Below, in pieces: positions 25,363 through 34,779 of a DNA stretch of 49,915 nt. Every line of letters begins with the position of its first letter. Position 1 is the first letter of the stretch. A program made the position numbers and the translations under genes. The notes beneath the pieces were generated by a model. The model made no database searches. It worked only from the letters and a program-made list of their open reading frames with translations, and had not been told where the DNA came from. The DNA comes from Lachnospiraceae bacterium (GTDB taxonomy: Bacteria; Bacillota; Clostridia; Lachnospirales; Lachnospiraceae): NCBI GenBank assembly GCA_009911195.1, contig QXWV01000123.1, positions 1 to 49,915 on the forward strand, given 5' to 3'.

Positions 25363-27132
25363 CTACCCCGGCAGACTATCCTCCACACACAACGCCCCAT
25401 ACCCCACCCTAGCATTCGGATACTCCGTCTCCCCTCTCACCGGCCTGGCGCCACGTCGCAAATATGCCCGTACCTTTTCCCCATATAAATACACATCATT
25501 CCCCATCACAATCCCCCATTCCATCATCAATGCCGCCGCCCCGGTGACAAAGGGGGCTGCAAAAGAAGTTCCTGTCACAGTCTGCGCCCCTCCCCTCCCG
25601 TTGCCAATTACAATATCCACCCCCGGCGCCACCAGGTCAGGCTTTACGCTTTCGTTGGCAACCAGCCCTTCCAGGCGGTTCTCTAACAGATATCCCCGTC
25701 CGGAAAAGTCCGCATAGGAATCATATACCGCATGATATGCCCCCACTGTTACCACTTTCCTTGAAGTGGATGGGATTGTGAATGTCACTTCCGGGGTCGG
25801 GGCAAAAAAGCGGGTTCCGCTGTTTAGTACCACGCTGCTGGGAAGGTAAAAATAATAATTCCCCGTCACAATTTTCACCGGTTCCAGCAAAAAGGTCCAA
25901 ACCCCGGAATCAATATAATTCTGCTTATATATAAAATCGAAATAAATTTCCTGGTTCATCGAATAAGGGGATGGCTCCCCAATATAAATAAGGAGCTGCG
26001 TCTGTTCCATGGACAGCCTGATAGTTCCCCGCTGCCCGGTTTCCACAATCTGCCGCTCCCCTCCCGGGGAAATGACAGTAATCCGGAAAATATCCGCATA
26101 CTCCTTCCAAAGCTGTACATTAATTGTACGTTCATAGGCTGCTACCGCCAGTTCCACCCTCACTTCATCCCTTACTACCCCTGCCGTATGGCCTCCCGCT
26201 GCCCCTTCATTGCCACTTCCTACGCAAATCACATTCCTTCCGATTTCCGAAACATTGTCAATAAAGCGTTCCAACAGCGATGTTCCATCATGTGCCCCAT
26301 ACGTATTGCCAAAGCTTAAGTTAATAGCAACCGGCTGCGCCAATTCTACCGACTTTTTCACTACATAGTCCAAAGCCCTCATCAGCTCTGTTGTCTTGGG
26401 AAACGATTCCTGCCTGGGATTCCCTAATTTCACTACGATTAAATCGGCTTCCGGCGCAACTCCCGCATACCTCCCCCCGGAAGAATTCCCGTTTCCGGCA
26501 GCAATTTCCGCCACGGCCGTTCCATGGCCTGTCACATCCATACTTGGAAGCAGGCGAAACCGCTCCTCCTCCCCTTCCGCCCTTAAAGCTTCATTGATTT
26601 GTTCCCGGTTGAATTCCACCCCTATCCCATATCCTTCCGGCGGCAGCATTCCCCTGCCCTCATCCGGCTGCAGGCTTTGGTCCCACAAGTAACTTATCCT
26701 GCTTCCCCCGTCATTGCCACGGAAATCCATCCTGGCATAATCAATACCCGAATCAATGACTGCTACCAGGATTCCCTTCCCGCTTAAATAAGGTTCCCTG
26801 GCCGTTACCGGCGGGATACAAGAGGCTTCTTTCCCCCTTTGCAAGGAAAAATAAAGCCTTTTTGGCATTTCTACATATTCTACTTCTTCCAATTCCACAA
26901 AAGATGAAATCAAATCCTGGGGCAAAGTAACTATCGCATAGCCTGCAATCAGCTCCTCAACTGTTATGACCGAACCGCCCAGCCTTTTCAAATCCCCATT
27001 ATATTTTACGATTAATTCCCATCTTGCCTCTTCCTCTTCGTATCCCACATCCAAGTCCAGCGACTTTTCCCGTTCCTCCATGCTGGAATCCAATGCCAGG
27101 TTCAATAAGTTTTCCAATTTCTGTGAATTCAT
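25363..27132 (-). CDS. S8 family serine peptidase, Csp-like
   Basis: 589-aa subtilisin-like protease without a signal peptide, similar in layout to clostridial Csp proteases that cut the SleC pro-enzyme during spore germination. It has an N-terminal prodomain-like part (1-100), then the catalytic triad Asp127 (VAVIDSGID), His203 (VTGHGTAVAE) and Ser near 523 (TGTSFAAP), with a ~130-residue insertion before the Ser as in that family. All three residues are present, so it should be active. The start is ATG 27132 with AAGGGTG upstream; a GTG two codons earlier is less likely. Its 3' end is duplicated as a remnant at 18028-18092. The germination role is inferred from family likeness. Confidence 0.85.
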   Translation of the reverse strand: MNSQKLENLLNLALDSSMEEREKSLDLDVGYEEEEARWELIVKYNGDLKRLGGSVITVEELIAGYAIVTLPQDLISSFVELEEVEYVEMPKRLYFSLQRGKEASCIPPVTAREPYLSGKGILVAVIDSGIDYARMDFRGNDGGSRISYLWDQSLQPDEGRGMLPPEGYGIGVEFNREQINEALRAEGEEERFRLLPSMDVTGHGTAVAEIAAGNGNSSGGRYAGVAPEADLIVVKLGNPRQESFPKTTELMRALDYVVKKSVELAQPVAINLSFGNTYGAHDGTSLLERFIDNVSEIGRNVICVGSGNEGAAGGHTAGVVRDEVRVELAVAAYERTINVQLWKEYADIFRITVISPGGERQIVETGQRGTIRLSMEQTQLLIYIGEPSPYSMNQEIYFDFIYKQNYIDSGVWTFLLEPVKIVTGNYYFYLPSSVVLNSGTRFFAPTPEVTFTIPSTSRKVVTVGAYHAVYDSYADFSGRGYLLENRLEGLVANESVKPDLVAPGVDIVIGNGRGGAQTVTGTSFAAPFVTGAAALMMEWGIVMGNDVYLYGEKVRAYLRRGARPVRGETEYPNARVGYGALCVEDSLPG

Positions 27133-27191
27133 AAACACCCTTAAGGTTTCGTTTCTTAAATTATATGCTCCACCTTAAAATCTTTACACCC

Positions 27192-28463
27192 TCACTCTTG
27201 ATAAAAACATTCCATAGCACGAACCATATATTCCACATCCTTCGTTCCCGCCGTCTCATAGGCCGAATGCATGGCAAGCTGGGGAAGGCCGATATCCACA
27301 CTGTTCACCGGAACCTGGGCGGCGGACAAATTCCCCAACGTAGAGCCCCCTGCAATATCCGAACGGTTGGCATAGGTTTGCCAGGGCACTCCGGCCCGTC
27401 CACAGATATTCTTCATAATAGCCGCTGAAACCCCATCCGTTGTATATTTCTGGCTGCCATGATATTTTATCACAATACCGCCATTTAAATAGGGCCGGTT
27501 CGTGGGGTCTGCTTTTTCCGGGTGATTTGGATGTACCCCATGGGCATTGTCCGCTGAAATCATAAAACTGCCCGCTAACAATCTGCCATAGTCCCCTTCT
27601 GTTATGGAAAAGGCTTCACAAACCCTTTTTTGGGTATCCCGGAGAAAAGCAGAGGCTGCCCCCTGCCTTGTTGTGCTCCCCACCTCTTCGTTATCGAATA
27701 CAATCATAAAATTAGCATAATTTTTCGGCTTCCCATGAAGCATGGCCTGCAATGATGCGTACACGCATTCTAAATCATCCAGCCGGGGGGCACAGATAAA
27801 TTCTCCCTCTGCACCGAGTATTCTTCCCTTTTCCCTGTTATATAAAAACAAGTCACTTCCCAAGATTTCCTCTGCTGCAATCCCCTCTTCCCGGGCTATC
27901 AATTCCTGCAAAGGCAACCCTTCATTTCCCATACCATACAACGGAAGCATGTCTGTCTGCACATTATATTCCACACCTTTATTCATTTCCCGGTTCATAT
28001 GGATGGCCACGTTGGGTATGATTAATAAATCCCTTTTTACCGCAACATTTTTCACTACCTTCCCGCCAGCCGTTACTATACGGCCTGCTACCGACAAAGG
28101 GCGGTCCAACCATGTGGAAAGTATCATTCCTCCATATTTTTCCACATTCAGCTTCACATAATGGCCTTCCACGGTAATTTCCGGATTCTCTTTAATTTTA
28201 AAGCAAGGGGAATCGCTGTGGGAAGCAATCATGTGAAACCCTTTCATCTCCCCCTCGGGAACAGCAAAAGCAATCAGAGAAGAGCCGTTCCTGCTTACAT
28301 AATATTTCCCACCATGGGCAAGCTCCCATTTCTCTTCCTCCATCAATCGCTGGAAACCTGCTGCTTCCAGCTCCTTCTCAACATTCTCCACTGCCTGGTA
28401 GCAACTGGGGCTTCTATCTATAAAATCAAGCATCTTTTCAATCTTTATCCTCATTTCAACCAT
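27192..28463 (-). CDS. M18 family aminopeptidase
   Basis: 423-aa zinc aminopeptidase removing N-terminal acidic or neutral residues from peptides in the cytoplasm. Metal-site blocks are visible: ASHSDSPCFKIK (His and neighbouring Asp), SADNAHGVHPNHPEK, and FDNEEVGSTTRQG with the catalytic/metal Glu pair; the final metal His is likely in QLAMHSAYE. The length is standard for the M18 type. The start may be ATG 28463 or ATG 28454, since AGGAG is one base before the first and ten before the second. It lies 28 nt from the DUF2156 gene upstream, so the two are probably co-transcribed. Confidence 0.92.
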   Translation of the reverse strand: MVEMRIKIEKMLDFIDRSPSCYQAVENVEKELEAAGFQRLMEEEKWELAHGGKYYVSRNGSSLIAFAVPEGEMKGFHMIASHSDSPCFKIKENPEITVEGHYVKLNVEKYGGMILSTWLDRPLSVAGRIVTAGGKVVKNVAVKRDLLIIPNVAIHMNREMNKGVEYNVQTDMLPLYGMGNEGLPLQELIAREEGIAAEEILGSDLFLYNREKGRILGAEGEFICAPRLDDLECVYASLQAMLHGKPKNYANFMIVFDNEEVGSTTRQGAASAFLRDTQKRVCEAFSITEGDYGRLLAGSFMISADNAHGVHPNHPEKADPTNRPYLNGGIVIKYHGSQKYTTDGVSAAIMKNICGRAGVPWQTYANRSDIAGGSTLGNLSAAQVPVNSVDIGLPQLAMHSAYETAGTKDVEYMVRAMECFYQE

Positions 28464-28490
28464 TCTCCTATACCCCCTTCTCCTGCCCTT

Positions 28491-29387
28491 TTATATACCC
28501 CTCTCTGTCACCAGCCCTTTTTCCATAAGAAATGCCGGGTCATATGACAGTTTTGCCTTCCGCAGCCCCTCTTCCCCGGTGTCTTCTTCCCGGTTAATAT
28601 AGCGGTAGCCGGACGCTTCATGTTCCACAAACTGCTGGTTAATCATAGGATAAGCCCCTTGTATCTCGGCAAATGCCTTCTCGATATGCACTACAAACAT
28701 ATCTTCCCCGCAGGGCTCCCCCAAAGAAAATGCCACCACCTTCCCGTCCGCCCGGATAAGCCCCCCTTTTAGCCCCAGCCTATCGCGCAGTTTTAACGCA
28801 TTTAAGGTCACACAAAATTCATCGTGCTTCTCCCCTTTCTCCATACATCCATTCTGCTCTCGCCAGATTTCCGCCATGTCCATACATTCTCCCACATTCT
28901 TCTCCGAAATGGCCTCATATTGCCAATCGGGGAAATTTTCTTTAAAACGGTTGATATGATTTCTCTTTCCATGAAGTTTCTTTCCTGCCAAAGAAATGAG
29001 CCGCTCCGATTCATAAACATAATCCGCCGCATCCCTGTCATATTCTATCTGAAATCTTCCTGGATAAAGCTTCTCCAGTTCTTCAAACTGGGAGGGCGAG
29101 ACTAAATGCAATTTAAAGGGTTTCCCCTTTTCTTTAAAGTACTGGGTAAGGGCATCCACTGCCCTTTTCAAATCCCCCTTTCCCAATGGACAACTGACCG
29201 AAAGCTCCATCTCATCCGAGATAAAAACAAGCATGTCCTCCACCACAGCATATCGTATTTCATAAAAAGGCGCCCATAAAAAATTATTTGCAAAAGTAAA
29301 TTCGCAATTTCTCATCGACACCATATCATAATAATGCTGAATAATCTTTTCGTCTTCCAATTCCAGCTTCTTCCATATAATTTCCAT
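28491..29387 (-). CDS. DUF2156 / phosphatidylglycerol lysyltransferase-domain protein
   Basis: 298-aa protein of the LPG_synthase_C (DUF2156) family, a GNAT-like fold that in MprF transfers aminoacyl groups to lipids; stand-alone short members have no proven reaction. Characteristic blocks are CEFTFANNFLW, LHGKRNHINRFKENFP and YPMINQQFVEHEA. There are no membrane segments, so unlike MprF it lacks the flippase part. It is upstream of the M18 aminopeptidase gene and probably in one transcript with it. Function unknown beyond the family. Confidence 0.85.
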   Translation of the reverse strand: MEIIWKKLELEDEKIIQHYYDMVSMRNCEFTFANNFLWAPFYEIRYAVVEDMLVFISDEMELSVSCPLGKGDLKRAVDALTQYFKEKGKPFKLHLVSPSQFEELEKLYPGRFQIEYDRDAADYVYESERLISLAGKKLHGKRNHINRFKENFPDWQYEAISEKNVGECMDMAEIWREQNGCMEKGEKHDEFCVTLNALKLRDRLGLKGGLIRADGKVVAFSLGEPCGEDMFVVHIEKAFAEIQGAYPMINQQFVEHEASGYRYINREEDTGEEGLRKAKLSYDPAFLMEKGLVTERGI

Positions 29388-29533
29388 CGTACATCCTCTT
29401 TCATTTTGGTATACTGCTACGTAAATAGAAAAAAATAATTACGCCATACCTTCTTTTGTATTGAATATTCTTCCGTTTTTTCCTAAACAGTATACAACTT
29501 TCCCCGATTTCTGTACAGTCTTAATTTACAATA

Positions 29534-29562
29534 TTGACAGTCCACCCCTATCTGGGTAAAAT
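29534..29562 (+). promoter_or_regulatory. Sigma-A promoter of the ABC-F gene
   Basis: Consensus TTGACA (29534-29539) and TAAAAT (29557-29562) with exactly 17 nt between them. This leaves a ~115-nt leader before AGGAGG and the ATG. The leader shows no clear attenuator hairpin. Confidence 0.75.
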
Positions 29563-29683
29563 GTAGTTACTGTCTAAAACTGCACAAATTATCACAGATT
29601 TCCAGCATCCTTTTACCGATAAGAAATCACCCCAAAGGCAGATACGGGAAAAGTGTCCAATAGTTTTTCAGGAGGATTTTATC

Positions 29684-31624
29684 ATGATGTTATCATGCCA
29701 GAATATATGCAAGTCATTTAACGATAAAAATATATTGCAAAACATATCTTTTCATATCGAAGAACAGGAAAAAGCTGCTATCGTAGGCGTTAACGGGGCA
29801 GGGAAAACTACTTTGCTCCGGATTATTGTCGGAGAACTGCCAGCAGATGAAGGGAATGTCATCCTTGCCAAAGGTAAAACTCTCGGCTATTTGGCGCAAA
29901 ACCAATCCGTAGACAGCAATCATACCATTTATGAAGAACTGCTTACGGTAAAACAAGATTTAATTGACTTGGAACACCGTATCCGTCAAATGGAACAGGA
30001 AATGAAATCCGTCTCCGGCATCGAGCTGGACAAGTTGATGGATTCCTATGCCCTACTCACCCATCAATTTGAATCAGGTGGCGGCTATTCCTACCGCAGC
30101 GAATTAGTAGGGGTTTTAAAAGGGCTGGGGTTTTCCGAAGAAGAATTTGGCAAATCTGTCGCTACCCTTTCCGGCGGGCAAAAAACCCGCGTTGCCCTAG
30201 GCAAGCTGCTTCTTCTAAGCCCTGACCTGATTATATTGGATGAGCCTACCAACCATTTGGATATGTCTTCTATTACCTGGCTGGAAACCTATCTTTTAAA
30301 TTACAAAGGTGCTGTTATTATCGTTTCCCATGACCGTTATTTTCTGGACCGTATTGCAGGTAAAGTCATCGAAATCGACCAGACGAAGGCAACTTCCTTT
30401 TTAGGGAATTACAGCAGTTATGCGGTGAAAAAGGAAGAACTGCGCTCTGCCCAACTCAAAGCTTATATCAACCAGCAGCAGGAAATCAAGCATCAGGAAG
30501 AAGTCATCGCCAAGTTAAAATCCTTCAACCGGGAAAAATCCATTAAGCGTGCGGAAAGCAGGGAAAAAATGCTTAATAAAATAGAACGCCTGGAAAAGCC
30601 TATGGAAACACGCACCGATATGCATATTTCCTTAGAGCCCCGGATTGTCAGTGGAAATGACGTGCTTTATGTGGAAAGCCTATCCAAATCCTTCGATTCC
30701 CTGCAGCTATTTCAGGATATCGGCTTTGAACTGAAAAGAGGGGAACATGTGGCAATCATCGGGGATAATGGCACCGGAAAGACAACCATACTGAAAATCA
30801 TCAATGGCCTTCTGCAGCCTGACAGCGGCATTATCCGCATGGGAACAAATGTACATATCGGCTATTATGACCAGGAGCACCATGTGCTCCATACGGAAAA
30901 AACATTATTTGAGGAAATTTCCGACGATTACCCCACCCTCACCAATACGGAAATCCGCAATACTTTAGCTGCTTTCCTGTTTACAGGAGAAGATGTCTTT
31001 AAACGTATCGGGGATATCAGCGGCGGCGAACGGGGAAGGGTTTCCCTTGCCAAGCTGATGCTGTCGGAATCCAACTTCCTTATCCTGGATGAGCCTACCA
31101 ATCATCTGGATATTGCTTCCAAAGAAATTCTGGAGGATGCTCTGAACAGTTATACGGGAACTGTCCTCTATGTTTCCCATGACCGTTATTTCATCAACCG
31201 TACTGCCAGCCGTATTTTAGACCTGTCGGGCCGCATTTTGACCAATTACCTTGGGAATTATGATTATTATCTGGAAAAAAAGCAGGAAAGCCTTGCCGCT
31301 TCCCTTTCTGAACCATCTTCCTCTACGGCCTCCTCTTCCAGTGCCGGTGGGAAGGAACAGGAATCCTCTGCAAAGCTTAGTTGGAAGGAGCAGAAAGAAA
31401 AGCAGGCTCTTCAGCGCAAAAAGGAGAATGAGCTCAAACGGACAGAAGAAAGAATCGAAGTGCTGGAAAGCCGAGATGCGGAAATCGACTCTCTCATGGC
31501 TCAGCCCGACATATGCACCAATGTAGCCAGGCTTCAGGAACTTTCCAGGGAAAAGGAAGGCATCCAGGCAGAGCTGGAAACTCTGATGGAGCGTTGGGAA
31601 GCTTTGGAATCGGAATTGGACTAA
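29684..31624 (+). CDS. ABC-F family ATPase (ribosome-acting)
   Basis: 646-aa soluble protein with two ABC domains and no membrane segments. Domain 1: Walker A GVNGAGKTT, signature LSGGQKTRVALGK, Walker B LIILDEPTNHLD. A charged inter-domain linker with basic helices follows (~240-320). Domain 2: GDNGTGKTT, ISGGERGRVSLAK, FLILDEPTNHLD. The C-terminus (~560-646), after a Ser-rich stretch, is a coiled-coil like those of Uup/YdiF. ABC-F proteins bind the ribosomal E site and rescue stalled ribosomes or protect from antibiotics. The layout fits a housekeeping member better than a resistance determinant. It is monocistronic, with its own promoter and terminator. Confidence 0.93.
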   Translation: MMLSCQNICKSFNDKNILQNISFHIEEQEKAAIVGVNGAGKTTLLRIIVGELPADEGNVILAKGKTLGYLAQNQSVDSNHTIYEELLTVKQDLIDLEHRIRQMEQEMKSVSGIELDKLMDSYALLTHQFESGGGYSYRSELVGVLKGLGFSEEEFGKSVATLSGGQKTRVALGKLLLLSPDLIILDEPTNHLDMSSITWLETYLLNYKGAVIIVSHDRYFLDRIAGKVIEIDQTKATSFLGNYSSYAVKKEELRSAQLKAYINQQQEIKHQEEVIAKLKSFNREKSIKRAESREKMLNKIERLEKPMETRTDMHISLEPRIVSGNDVLYVESLSKSFDSLQLFQDIGFELKRGEHVAIIGDNGTGKTTILKIINGLLQPDSGIIRMGTNVHIGYYDQEHHVLHTEKTLFEEISDDYPTLTNTEIRNTLAAFLFTGEDVFKRIGDISGGERGRVSLAKLMLSESNFLILDEPTNHLDIASKEILEDALNSYTGTVLYVSHDRYFINRTASRILDLSGRILTNYLGNYDYYLEKKQESLAASLSEPSSSTASSSSAGGKEQESSAKLSWKEQKEKQALQRKKENELKRTEERIEVLESRDAEIDSLMAQPDICTNVARLQELSREKEGIQAELETLMERWEALESELD

Positions 31625-31638
31625 TGGCTGGTTGGCAA

Positions 31639-31668
31639 AAAACTGCATCTTGCGATGCAGTTTTCTAT
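31639..31668 (+). terminator. Terminator of the ABC-F gene
   Basis: Perfect 11-bp stem AAAACTGCATC (31639-31649) / GATGCAGTTTT (31654-31664) with a TTGC loop, 14 nt past the stop codon. The symmetric A/T arms could also act on the icd transcript from the other side. Confidence 0.8.
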
Positions 31669-31743
31669 AAAAATTAGGGTTGCAGTGGACTTTTTCCAGT
31701 TCACCACATTTTAAGATTTTTACTTTACCTTCCAATCCCTTTT

Positions 31744-32948
31744 TTACATAGCCACTAATGTCTTCCTAATTTCCTTAATAAAATCCCCGCTGTTCAATAC
31801 CGTAACATCCTCCAGGGAGGTAATCAGTGCCAAATCCTTGGTCATCTTCCCGGCCTCAATCGTAGATAACGTCGCTTTCTCCAGCTTGTCCGCAAATTCC
31901 ATCAGTTCACCGATTCCATCCAGTTCCCCTCTCTTGCGCAGCGCCCCCGTCCATGCGAAAATCGTGGCCACTGAGTTGGTGGAAGTCTCTTCCCCTTTTA
32001 AATGCTTATAATAATGACGCTGTACCGTTCCATGAGCCGCTTCGTATTCGTACACGCCCGTAGGGGATACCAGCACCGAAGTCATCATGGCAAGTGAACC
32101 GAAAGCCGAGGAAACCATGTCGCTCATTACATCCCCATCATAATTTTTGCATGCCCAAATAAAGCCGCCTTTCGCCTTCATCACCCTGGCAACAATATCA
32201 TCAATCAGGCTGTAGAAATATTCAATGCCCGCGACTTCAAATTTTTCTTTATATTCTTCCTCATAGATTTCCTGGAAGATGTCCTTAAAATCATGGTCAT
32301 ATTTTTTAGAAATGGTATCCTTCGCCCCAAACCACAAATCCTGCTTCGTATCCAGCGCATAGTTAAAACAAGCCCTGGCAAAGCTTTGAATGGATGCATC
32401 CGTATTATGTACCCCCTGCAAAATGCCAGCCCCCTGGAACTCATGAACCGTTTCCCTGGTTACCGTTCCATCCTGCGCTGTATATACCAGCTCCGCTTTT
32501 CCTGCCCCGGGAACTTTTATTTCCACATTTTTATAAATATCGCCATAAGCATGGCGGGCAATGGTAATAGGCTTCTCCCAATTTTTCACACATGGCTCAA
32601 TCCCCTTTACCACAATAGGTGCGCGGAATACCGTTCCATCCAAAATAGCACGAATCGTTCCGTTAGGGCTTTTCCACATTTCCTTTAAATCATATTCCGT
32701 CATACGGGCAGCATTAGGCGTAATCGTAGCGCATTTCACAGCCACCCCATATTTCTTCGAGCCTCCGCTGAATCCACCGTTACCTGGTCATTCGTCTTGT
32801 TCCGGTGCTCTAAACCCAAATCATAGTACTCCGTCTTTAAGTCGATGAAAGGAAGCAGCAATTCCTCCTTAATCATCTGCCAAAGAATCCTGGTCATCTC
32901 ATCTCCGTCCATCTCCACCAACGGCGTCACCATCTTAATCTTTTCCAT
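31744..32948 (-). pseudogene. icd: NADP-type isocitrate dehydrogenase gene with one-base frameshift
   Basis: The gene would encode a ~401-aa isocitrate dehydrogenase (isocitrate to 2-oxoglutarate plus CO2), but reading is broken. The N-terminal part (from 32948, [20 protein letters not shown], to VTVDSAEA) shifts frame and stops near 32739. The rest continues in another frame from about 32759 as [19 protein letters not shown] to the end at 31744. The minus-strand text GAGGCTCGAAGAAATATG fits GAGGCT(A)CGAAGAAATATG, i.e. loss of one base at about 32759/32760. Everything else is intact and of normal length, and AAGGAGA precedes the start. A sequencing error or a very recent mutation is more likely than long-standing decay. 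Confidence 0.85.
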
Positions 32949-32985
32949 ACTTTCTCTCCTTATCTTCTAATTTCTTTATATTACT

Positions 32986-33678
32986 TTACTCTTCATTGTT
33001 GTAAATATTATAAAGCCCATTCCTCACCATATTATCATACGCATTGATGATATGCTCATGAGCCAGGGCTTCCGCCCGCTCTCCATCCTTCGCTTTCATC
33101 GCTTCCATAATCTGACGATGCTCGTCATTGGACGCTTTTCCCCGCCCCCCGTTCGTCAGCGTCTTCTTCCTCACCCGAAGCACATATTCATGAAAATCCA
33201 CCAGCAGCCTGGCTAACTGCTTACTGTTACAGGCTTCATATAAAATATGGTGAAAACGGTTATCCAATTCCGCCATCTGGTCCAAATGGCCCTTCGCCGC
33301 ATGGAAATCAGCCAGATAAACATTCTCTTCCAACTCCTCCAACTGTTCCTTTGTAATGTACTCGGTAGCCCATCTGGCACATAGCCCTTCTAACAAAGAA
33401 CGTATCATATAAATATCCTGCACATCCTTCGCCGTAATACCAGTAACATAAGCCCCTTTATTTGGGATAATCTGAATCAGACCTTCCAGCTCCAACTGGC
33501 GGAAAGCTTCCCTGACCGGAGTCCTGCTCACACCCAGTTCCTCTCCGATGGCGACTTCCTTTAATTCCTCATGCTCTTTATATTTTCCGTTTAGTATATC
33601 CTCCCTAATCTTACTGAATACACGCCCTCTTAAAGAATACTTGTCCGTCACCTGCTGTTTCAAATCATAAACGCTCAT
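32986..33678 (-). CDS. GntR family regulator (FadR/FCD subfamily)
   Basis: 230-aa regulator: an N-terminal winged helix (IREDILNGKYKEHEELKEVA, GVSRTPVREAFRQLELEGLI, residues ~20-75) and a helical FCD ligand-binding domain (~85-215) with metal/organic-acid-type His and Asp residues. It is 37 nt upstream of icd on the same strand, so it likely controls icd and itself in response to a carboxylate such as citrate; the ligand is inference. AAGGAG lies about 14 nt before the ATG. The promoter contains a perfect 12-bp palindrome matching the FCD-type consensus (see 33715-33760). Confidence 0.9.
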   Translation of the reverse strand: MSVYDLKQQVTDKYSLRGRVFSKIREDILNGKYKEHEELKEVAIGEELGVSRTPVREAFRQLELEGLIQIIPNKGAYVTGITAKDVQDIYMIRSLLEGLCARWATEYITKEQLEELEENVYLADFHAAKGHLDQMAELDNRFHHILYEACNSKQLARLLVDFHEYVLRVRKKTLTNGGRGKASNDEHRQIMEAMKAKDGERAEALAHEHIINAYDNMVRNGLYNIYNNEE

Positions 33679-33714
33679 TTCAATTTATTATACTCCTTTC
33701 ACATGCCTTGTCTT

Positions 33715-33760
33715 ACTTAGCACTAAGTATAATTGTATACAATCCTATTTTAAGTGTCAA
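33715..33760 (-). promoter_or_regulatory. GntR promoter with two palindromic operators
   Basis: On the minus strand TTGACA (33755-33760) and TACAAT (33732-33737) have a 17-nt spacer. The -10 lies inside the perfect palindrome ATTGTATACAAT (33732-33743), a classic FCD-GntR operator shape. A second palindrome, ACTTAG-CA-CTAAGT, follows at 33715-33728. The -35 overlaps the stop codon of the upstream subtilase gene. Autorepression is likely. Confidence 0.7.
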
Positions 33761-34695
33761 TACACAATTTTAATCAGCTTTCCAATATTTATCATTCCCC
33801 ATCCCTGTTTCGTCCATGGCTCATGCAAATCCGTTGCGCTGTAATTTATTTTTCTTTTTACCTGTTCGTTGGACAGTTCCGGGTATTTCTGTAAAAGCAA
33901 TGCTGCCGCCCCGGAAACAATAGGAGTCGCCATAGAGGTGCCGCTTTTTTTCACATAAGCATTCCTGTACCCCCTAAACACACTGCGGCAGGCCACGTTA
34001 CAGGATATGATATCCGTTCCTGGAGCCACCACATCCGGCTTTTTTACTGCATAAGGGGATGGTCCCCTGCCCGAATAGCTTTCGCAAAGGGAGCTTCTCC
34101 CGGAATAAAACCCTCCATCATGGCAGCCCACCGTAATTACTTTCTTACTTGAGCCTAAAGGGGACAATGTCATTGGGTCAGGCCCCATATTCCCAGCCGC
34201 ACACACTACCACAATTCCGCTGTCCCAGGCATCATCCACAATGTCTAATAGCTCCTGCATCCTTTTTTCGTTTTCTATATGCCCTATCCCTATGGAAATA
34301 TTTAAAATACGAATCCGGTATTCCTCCTTATTCCTCAAGACCCATTCCACTCCCCGGTACATATCGTCCATATTGCCGTCACCGTTGCGGTCGAGTACCT
34401 TCCCCACAATCATCCTGCACCAAGGGCATATCCCTTTATACATTTCCCCGGAAACCTTCCCACTGCCTCCAATACAGCCTGCTACATGGGTTCCGTGGCC
34501 ACTATCATCGTAAGCTTTCTTCTCCCCATAAAGAAAATCACAAAATGCATCCACTCTTCCTGCCAAATCAGGGTGGTTTCCAATTCCCGTATCCAATATT
34601 GCCACTCCAATGGCATTTTCCCTGGAAAGCCCCCTCCCCCTACAGGACTCCATAACATCATCCGTACAACCGATTTGCTGCCTGACACGAAACAT
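33757..34695 (-). CDS. S8 family serine peptidase (small, no signal peptide)
   Basis: 312-aa subtilisin-like protease consisting almost only of the catalytic domain. The triad is Asp35 (AILDTGIG), His67 (DSGHGTHVAG) and Ser254 (KSGTSMATP). A probable calcium-type loop, DRNGDGNMDD, sits around residue 100. No signal peptide or prodomain is seen, so it resembles intracellular or AprX-type subtilases. The Shine-Dalgarno GGGAG lies in the 3' arm of a 13-bp hairpin (34697-34738), so translation may be gated. It is downstream of the LRR surface-protein genes and immediately upstream of the GntR promoter. Confidence 0.88.
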   Translation of the reverse strand: MFRVRQQIGCTDDVMESCRGRGLSRENAIGVAILDTGIGNHPDLAGRVDAFCDFLYGEKKAYDDSGHGTHVAGCIGGSGKVSGEMYKGICPWCRMIVGKVLDRNGDGNMDDMYRGVEWVLRNKEEYRIRILNISIGIGHIENEKRMQELLDIVDDAWDSGIVVVCAAGNMGPDPMTLSPLGSSKKVITVGCHDGGFYSGRSSLCESYSGRGPSPYAVKKPDVVAPGTDIISCNVACRSVFRGYRNAYVKKSGTSMATPIVSGAAALLLQKYPELSNEQVKRKINYSATDLHEPWTKQGWGMINIGKLIKIVY

Positions 34696-34696
34696 A

Positions 34697-34738
34697 AACC
34701 GCTCCCGGCTTTTTAATTAATTTATGCCGGGAGCGGTT
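34697..34738 (-). promoter_or_regulatory. Hairpin sequestering the ribosome site of the small subtilase
   Basis: Perfect 13-bp GC-rich stem: arms at 34726-34738 (5' in the RNA, AACCGCTCCCGGC) and 34697-34709 (GCCGGGAGCGGTT), with a 16-nt AT loop. The 3' arm contains GGGAG and ends one base before the ATG at 34695. After the stem come only three U and then the start codon, so it is a poor terminator and looks like a translation-blocking structure. It also lies 41 nt past the LRR stop, so partial termination is possible. Confidence 0.6.
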
Positions 34739-34779
34739 ATTGGTTACCTATAGTTTATGTGGGCAAGACATTTTCCTAT

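Noticed and set aside
29563-29683. Antibiotic-responsive attenuator in the ABC-F leader
   Set aside because: No leader peptide with a ribosome site and no terminator hairpin with a U-run was seen in the ~120-nt leader.
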